Source: Cheilinus undulatus (lineage: Eukaryota > Chordata > Actinopteri > Labriformes > Labridae). Taken from it: a stretch of DNA of 64,000 nt. The stretch is taken from the NCBI RefSeq assembly GCF_018320785.1, contig NC_054866.1:34759000-34822999 (forward strand), given 5' to 3'. Of this stretch, positions 58,965 to 64,000 are shown in pieces. A program made the position numbers and the translations under genes. Position 1 is the first letter of the stretch. Each line of letters begins with the position of its first letter. The notes beneath the pieces are model-generated. The model did no database searches. It was not told the DNA's origin and was given only the letters and a program-made list of their open reading frames with translations.

Positions 58965-59300
58965 AGAGAAAAAGAAAGGTGAAAATTGGCAAAAATGGGT
59001 TGTCAAAAAAATTGCTGTAAACAGGGGCTTCAAAGAAACAACAATGGGATAAAAGTGGCAAAAATGAGCAAAAAGAAAGAAAAAATGGGATGGAAATAGT
59101 AAAAAGCAGTTAAAAAGTGGAAAAAAATATGTTAGAGTTGTCAAAAATTCACAAAAGTGGTAATAAAGCATCAAAAATGGGTTGCTCAACTAGTGAAAAG
59201 GGGTTAAAAGTAGTAAAAATAGGTTGAAAGTGGCAAAAATGGGCAACAAGTGGTAAATATTGGTTAAAAGAAGCAAAAATGGGTCAAATTTGGAAAGAAA
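58965..59300 (+). repeat. Degenerate minisatellite
   Basis: Repeated, diverged units of roughly 20-26 bp built from ggcaaaaatgggtt and aaaagtgg (for example at 59,000, 59,060, 59,175, 59,233 and 59,275). No coding potential; the minus-strand open frame is Phe/Leu low complexity. Confidence 0.65.
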
Positions 59301-59916
59301 AATAAGCAGAAACAGTGAGGAGCAGGTATTAAAAAGTGTCAAGAATAAGTCATCTGAATATCAGAACCCAATAATTGCTTGACAGTCTTTTCAGCTCCAA
59401 AATGAAGGAACCGTTTGCCAGGATGCCAGCATCAATACCACTGAGCTGACACATGCATTGATATCATCAATAAATCACAACTGGAGAGGGCCAGTTCACT
59501 GGGTTTTTCAGAGGCCCAGCCAATTCTGTGGGCGTACCCTTGAAAAGCTTACCTACCTGTTCACAAAAAAACCCATCCTGCCTCCTCCTCCCTGTGTCAG
59601 TGCTATCTTTGTGCTGGAACAGTTTGACTCAGTATCATATGAGAGTAGCAGATAGTAAAGATGTGTTTGAACCAATGTCTTGCCTGTCTGCTGACTGACT
59701 AAAAATATGTGAAAATATTCATATGCAGTGCTGTGAAAAAGTATTTGCCCCCTTTCTAATTCCTGATTTTTTTTGGCATATTTATCACACTTTAATATTT
59801 TGGATCATCAAACCATTTTTAATATCTTACAAAGACAACCCAAGTAAATAGAAATTAAGTTTCTAGATGATGATTTTATTTATTAAGGGAAAAAAATTCC
59901 AAACCTATCTTACCCT

Positions 59917-60216
59917 ACACTGTAAGCCCAGATGAGATGAATTTACTTTAAAAATTTGAGGAAACCGGTTGCCCTCAAAAATTCAAATAATGTATGATGA
60001 AAACTTGAGTGAATTTAACTAAAGTTTTTAAGCACAACAAACTAGATGCCAAGCTGATTTCACTTAAAATCTCTTGCAAAGTCAATTGCTTTGTATAATT
60101 ATTAAACTTAATCTTTTAAGTCCATTGCACTAAATTACAAGTTGATTTAATTGAAAATAATTTGGAAAATTTAATTAACTCAACTTAATATTTTCAATAT
60201 GTATGTACACTGTAAA
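59917..60216 (+). mobile_element. Nested MITE with ACACTGTAA ends
   Basis: Starts acactgtaagccc and ends gtacactgtaaaa, with many acttaaa/tttaagt words between. The same family seems present at 54.5-54.8 kb. Inserted in the Tc1-type element. Confidence 0.5.
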
Positions 60217-60337
60217 AGGTGTTTGGTGACCCACTGAACTAGTATTTGATATTAATGTCAGTGTGCCATTCAACATTCGTAGACATTAATATCATTAACA
60301 TCGCCCCCTACGTAACTGAGACAGCAACTTCACTCAT

Positions 60338-60440
60338 GGTGCATTTTATTTATTTATTTTATTTAACCTTTATTTATCCAGGAGAAAGCCTCTTTGAGAT
60401 TAAAAATCTCTTTTTTAAAAGTGTTCTGGCCAAGACAGCA
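60338..60440 (+). repeat. Interspersed repeat core
   Basis: tttatttaacctttatttatccagg followed by gagattaaaaatctctttt and ctggccaagac is a word order common across fish genomes. Family not assigned. Confidence 0.45.
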
Positions 60441-60727
60441 GCGGCAAACAGACTGCACAAAGGTTTAGTGCCCAACGGCATTCTGGGAAAACAGCAGATT
60501 TGTCATATGATGTTGCGTTTTACAGTGCAAGATGCTTAGAACCAAGTGAGGGAGAAACCAGTCTTCTTAGCTTCTGTCTTAGATGCTTGAACAAGGAAAC
60601 TGCACAAGGATTTTACTTGGGTTGTCTTCGTGAGATATTAAAATAGTTTTGATGATCTGAAACATTTAGATGTGATAAATATTCAAAAAATCAGAAAACA
60701 GAAAGGGAGCAAATACTTTTTCATATA

Positions 60728-61619
60728 GCCTATATTAAATTGTAGCAAGTGTAAAACCTATAATGCAGGAAAATGCCCATTAATTTACAGTTCCCCAGTT
60801 GGAAGCACAGCAGAACATTAGCATGGCTAAATAAAGGACAGACTGGTTGAAAAATGTGGTCTAAAATGAGCAACAGTTTGGATTATTTGTGCAACAACTC
60901 CCTCTTCTTAAATAACCTGTCACCTGAATACTTTAAGTCTTGATTTTGATATTATTCCTCATTAAATAATGTTGCTTGTTAAAGTACAGTGGCTGGTAAA
61001 AAAAAATGTGTGTGGCTGGCAGATTTTTGAATCCACCAGCCACAGTAGCAAGTAGATGAAAAATATCAATTCCAACCACTTTAGAAATTCAACAAATAAA
61101 TCAACAAATGATAACTCACCTGAAAAGATGTCCTCTACATGCCACAGCAGCTTCAGCCTGATAACTTAAAAGGTTTGAAAGTTAAACTTTATATATTTAT
61201 GTCTCCTACAGAGGACAGAAATGAATTTGCTGGGTCTCACCAGGTGAGAGGAGCTTTGAATATCTGAAAAACATAAAAACCTTCTTTAACCTTATGTTAT
61301 CTCTAAAGCGGTGCATTTCTTTCTCCTGAAGTAAAATCTCATTGAACATTTAGAGACAAAGCTTTGTGATTATCACAAACCTTCCATTTCATTGTATTAT
61401 ACTGTAATAGAGAGCCAGCTATGATGTCAAAGAAACAAAAAAAAAACAAGGTGAAGCTGACCCGAGGTTCACACCTATGTGATAAACAAGGTGATCTGAA
61501 ATGAATTGTTATTCAAATTTGAATGTACGTAGGATATGCAGAAAAATGAAAGCTGTAAGAGGACTTGCTCAGGTTACACTATTGTCTGGAACTTTCCCTC
61601 ACACGCCTCGTGTGGAGGA
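60728..61619. other. Upstream region of the ZP-domain gene
   Basis: At 60,985-61,050 a short inverted pair (gtggctggtaaa and ccagccac) looks repeat-derived. From 61,560 the DNA is less AT-rich and leads to the TATA box. No other gene. Confidence 0.4.
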
Positions 61620-61624
61620 GACGG

Positions 61625-61631
61625 TATAAAA
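61625..61631 (+). promoter_or_regulatory. TATA box of the ZP-domain gene
   Basis: tataaaa in gacggtataaaaggagag, 40 bp before the first possible ATG (61,665). With normal spacing the transcript would start near 61,655. Confidence 0.7.
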
Positions 61632-61664
61632 GGAGAGATCCGTTGGCCGGTAGAAGAGCACAGA

Positions 61665-61678
61665 ATGAAGACTTCCAG
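61665..61678 (+). CDS. ZP gene exon 1 (14 coding nt)
   Basis: ATG AAG ACT TCC AG at a gtgagt donor. Kozak context is fair (A at -3). If transcription starts about 30 bp past the TATA, the 5'UTR is only about 10 nt, so initiation at the exon 2 ATG (63,261) is possible. Confidence 0.6.
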
Positions 61679-64000
61679 GTGAGTCCACTGAATCACTTTT
61701 CCTTTAACTTGCTACTTTAAAACTAAGTTATGGATTCTTGATTAACACTTTGCTTTATCTAAAAAAATGGTTAATTATTATTATAACTATAACTAACTAT
61801 AATTTTGATATGAAATTATGTGACATCAGGCTGTTTTTAAAAAGTTAACTTGACTTTATCGACAAAAAAAAAAATACTGTTACTTCTTACTTTAAAAATC
61901 TCTTTCCTTGTTTTAGATCAGACTTCACAGAAACTGTTTCAAAGTCTTATCTGATTAATGATGCCACTTTATGGTTGATTATATTGATACAGACAATTCA
62001 AGGACCATTTTTTTTTCAAATATTTTATTTTCATTTGGAAAATCATTTTTGTGAGCTTTAAAATTTGAAGTTACTGACTTCAAGTTATACCAAGTAACTT
62101 TTTACTGATACCTCTTTATGTTTATTGTAATTTTTTTTTCAGAATTTTATAAGTGCATCATGCATTTATATGAGAAAATTTAGATTTTTTCCCCCTTCTG
62201 TTTTTTGGGCGTTTTTTTGTATTTATTTTTTCCCTGAGTAAATCGCCCAAAAAATTGGCAGGACAAACTCTCATGCAGGTCGTTCAAGAGAGTAAACATG
62301 ATCTGGCTTTAGTTTAGGACATTTTTATTTCATTTTGGGTATGAAACTTGAAGAGATACTCATGAAAAATACTTTCAAAGTCTGAGCCTGACTAGTAGCA
62401 GCAACCACACGCAGGTGAGAGCTTCAGCCTCAGGTAGACATTTGGGTGCAGATTGCCATATGACAAAAAAAACCCTTAGAAAAACAGAAAAATAACTCAA
62501 ATACAACATCAATTTGTTTACCTACAAAAACACCAAATTCTGAGACAGAGATGTCACCAACCCCCCCAAAAATCTGCAAATATTTCTCAAATCGCTGGCG
62601 TTGGGCCAAAACCTCATATCTCCATTTTTCTTTCTTTTTTCATAAATCAGTGCTGATAGTCACCCTTTACATCTGCCAGTGAGTTTTTAACTAGTTTTAA
62701 AGCACAAACGTGTTAAAAAGATGCTGACTATGACTATTTAGTGTTAGATTAATTGAAAGTACTGTATTTTTTTCATTCCCTGAAAAGCAGTTATTTTGAA
62801 GATACAAGGTTTGGGCCTGACACCAGAGAAATGAATGCTACTTGCTTCTATAGACTTACATCTAAATCTTTTGTATTGTTTATTTGTTTTTATTGTCTGT
62901 AAAATTTAAGAGAAGTTAGGGATTTTATGTTTAACCTAGTGACTATTCTTTAAACTAAAAGTGCTTATTTCAAAGCCTTTGTCAAGTATTGTTCTCTGCT
63001 CATTTGTACTCCACATACACTTCACTTTTGCCCAAAGTTTCTATCCAGACATCATTATAACAATACTTGTGTGCTTTCACTGTTATGTAATGGACTTTGT
63101 TACTTTTCCTCATGTACAGAGCCGTAATCTGTCCTCTTGAACATGCCATCAGGTCTTTGTGGAAGTCTCCTTTAAAAGGACAAACAAGAAGCATGTAAAT
63201 GCTTTGGTTCTCATTGTTCTGCTGTTTTTTTTTTTCTTGCACAGGTACACACTTAGAACAATGAGACTTGTCATCCCACTGTGCCTACTCAGCCTCATTC
63301 TGGGGATCAAGGCACAGATACCACTCGACTGTATAACCAGCCCTACAAACAGGCCTCCAGGTTTTTGGCATTTTATTATAACAGTCTTAAGTTACTGTGA
63401 ACACTACTGTTTTTATTCATCCTGTGTCATCTCCGTTTTTTTTTTTTTTTTTTTAAATCTCCCACAGAAAATGAAGATATTTCCGTGACCTGCGGGACAG
63501 ACTATGTGGAACTGGCCATCTACATTTGCCCCATGTACCAGGCTCTTTACAATGAGTCTCTGATGGTTCTCAACGGTCAGTCTAGCACGCCTGAGTGTTT
63601 TGGCACAGCTGACTGGACCGTTACTCCACCAGTACTGAGATTCAGATTCCCTTTAAATGAAAGTGCCCTCACAGCCTGTGGTAATGGCTTCAAGGTAGTC
63701 TTCACATTACTTTCTCCTAATTTTTTTCTTTGCTCTTTTGCTTGCTAGACAGTAAAGAAGATCCATAACTTGAAAGCAGTATAATAGTACTTAATCTACT
63801 GTGCTGTGAATTGTTGTTTGTTTTTGTACATAGCCTCATAGAAATACATAAATCATAAATATAATGATGAATCAAAGTGATTTCAGTAAAATATGCTTTC
63901 ATTTTTTCAACAGATATTCAATCGAACTGGAACAGGATACTATTCTGACTACTCAATGATTCAGTTTGTCAACATTTCTGGCATAATTAACTCTATAGAC
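61665..64000 (+). CDS. Secreted ZP-domain protein, ZPLD1-like, 5' part
   Basis: Extracellular zona pellucida-module protein; such proteins polymerise into matrices through ZP-N/ZP-C. Coding exons: 61665-61678, 63245-63360, 63468-63694 and 63914 to the window edge, with consistent phases. The N-terminus is MKTSRYTLRT then MRLVIPLCLLSLILGIKAQ, a clear signal peptide. ZP-N follows: ISVTCGTDYVELAIYIC, LMVLNGQSSTPECFG, FPLNESALTACGNG, then YSMIQFVNISG. The Cys pattern and the LNG, LNxS-L--CGN words match ZPLD1, which in mammals is linked to the inner ear and vasculature. N-glycosylation sequons occur (NES, NRT, NIS). The remainder, including ZP-C and a likely transmembrane tail, is beyond the window. 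Family is fairly sure, the exact orthologue is not, so no symbol is given. Confidence 0.8.
61679..63244 (+). other. ZP gene intron 1
   Basis: 1.57 kb intron. Near 62,638-62,668 it holds ttttcataaatcagtgct and gtcaccct, shared with 8,440-8,475. Otherwise AT-rich, without further exons seen. Confidence 0.55.
63245..63360 (+). CDS. ZP gene exon 2: signal peptide
   Basis: Adds RYTLRT and then MRLVIPLCLLSLILGIKAQ with a cleavage-like GIKA-Q end, followed by IPLDCITSPTNRPP. A T-rich acceptor ends ttgcacag. Confidence 0.8.
63468..63694 (+). CDS. ZP gene exon 3: ZP-N core
   Basis: Encodes ENEDISVTCG through ALTACGNGFK with four cysteines (in SVTCG, YICPM, PECFG and TACGN), the number expected for ZP-N. 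Ends at a gtagtc donor on a complete codon. Confidence 0.85.
63914..64000 (+). CDS. ZP gene exon 4, cut by window end
   Basis: Begins IFNRTGTGYYSDYSMIQ and FVNISGIINSID, the end of ZP-N. Runs past position 64,000. Confidence 0.8.
   Translation, partial: MFNRTGTGYYSDYSMIQFVNISGIINSID

Larger units (their letters stand above)
59726..60727 (+). mobile_element. Tc1-type non-autonomous element, composite
   Basis: Left end cagtgctgtgaaaaagtatt then tgccccctttc; right end gaaagggagcaaatactttttc. About 100 bp of inverted terminal sequence is recognisable (gatcatcaaacc versus ttgatgatctgaaac; acaacccaagt versus acttgggttgt). It belongs to the family whose transposase relic lies at 3.5-4.1 kb. The interior holds a second element at 59,917-60,216 and unrelated DNA. 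Confidence 0.7.

Overview
The window is eukaryotic nuclear DNA from a bony fish, most likely a percomorph teleost. It is AT-rich, with GT-AG introns, AATAAA polyadenylation signals and dense fish-type interspersed repeats (Tc1/mariner and hAT relatives and their MITEs, tRNA-derived SINEs, LINE fragments, GATA and TA microsatellites). Nothing in it looks prokaryotic. Protein identities come from reading exons by eye and comparing them with remembered family features; no database search was run.

Four genes can be supported. (1) Positions 1-20,225, + strand: the 3' part of a Roundabout axon-guidance receptor, most likely robo3. It runs from the last part of fibronectin type III domain 3 through the transmembrane segment and the whole cytoplasmic tail, in 11 coding exons whose phases all join without a break (582 codons in the window). 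(2) 33,718-35,270, + strand: lim2 (lens fibre membrane protein MP20), complete in 4 coding exons, 173 aa. (3) 36,446 to about 42,650, - strand: hspa8 (Hsc70), complete in 8 coding exons plus a non-coding first exon, 650 aa ending EEVD, with a promoter at about 42.6 kb carrying a heat-shock-element-like triplet and CCAAT boxes. (4) 61,625 to the right edge, + strand: the 5' end of a secreted ZP-domain protein resembling ZPLD1, with a TATA box, signal peptide and the first part of the ZP-N domain.

lim2 and hspa8 are convergent, about 1.2 kb apart between their polyA signals. hspa8 and the ZP gene are divergent across a 19 kb repeat-rich gap. A 13.5 kb gene-free gap separates robo3 from lim2. 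The genes do not form a pathway: guidance receptor, lens protein, chaperone and extracellular matrix protein are neighbours by synteny only.

The non-genic DNA is largely repeat debris, and several families occur two or more times in the window: a Tc1-type MITE at 23.1 and 53.6 kb, the second nested in a hAT-type MITE; a purine-rich minisatellite repeat at 31.2 and 51.2 kb; a TAGCT-rich palindromic repeat at 18.7 and 27.4-28.8 kb; an unclassified repeat at 5.7 and 40.8 kb; and a shared element end at 26.0 and 50.7 kb. I found no convincing undescribed biological system. The most useful leads are an exon-skipping route that would give robo3 a different C-terminus, loss of the proline run in its CC2 motif, the near-leaderless TATA promoter of the ZP gene, and the recurring repeat families.
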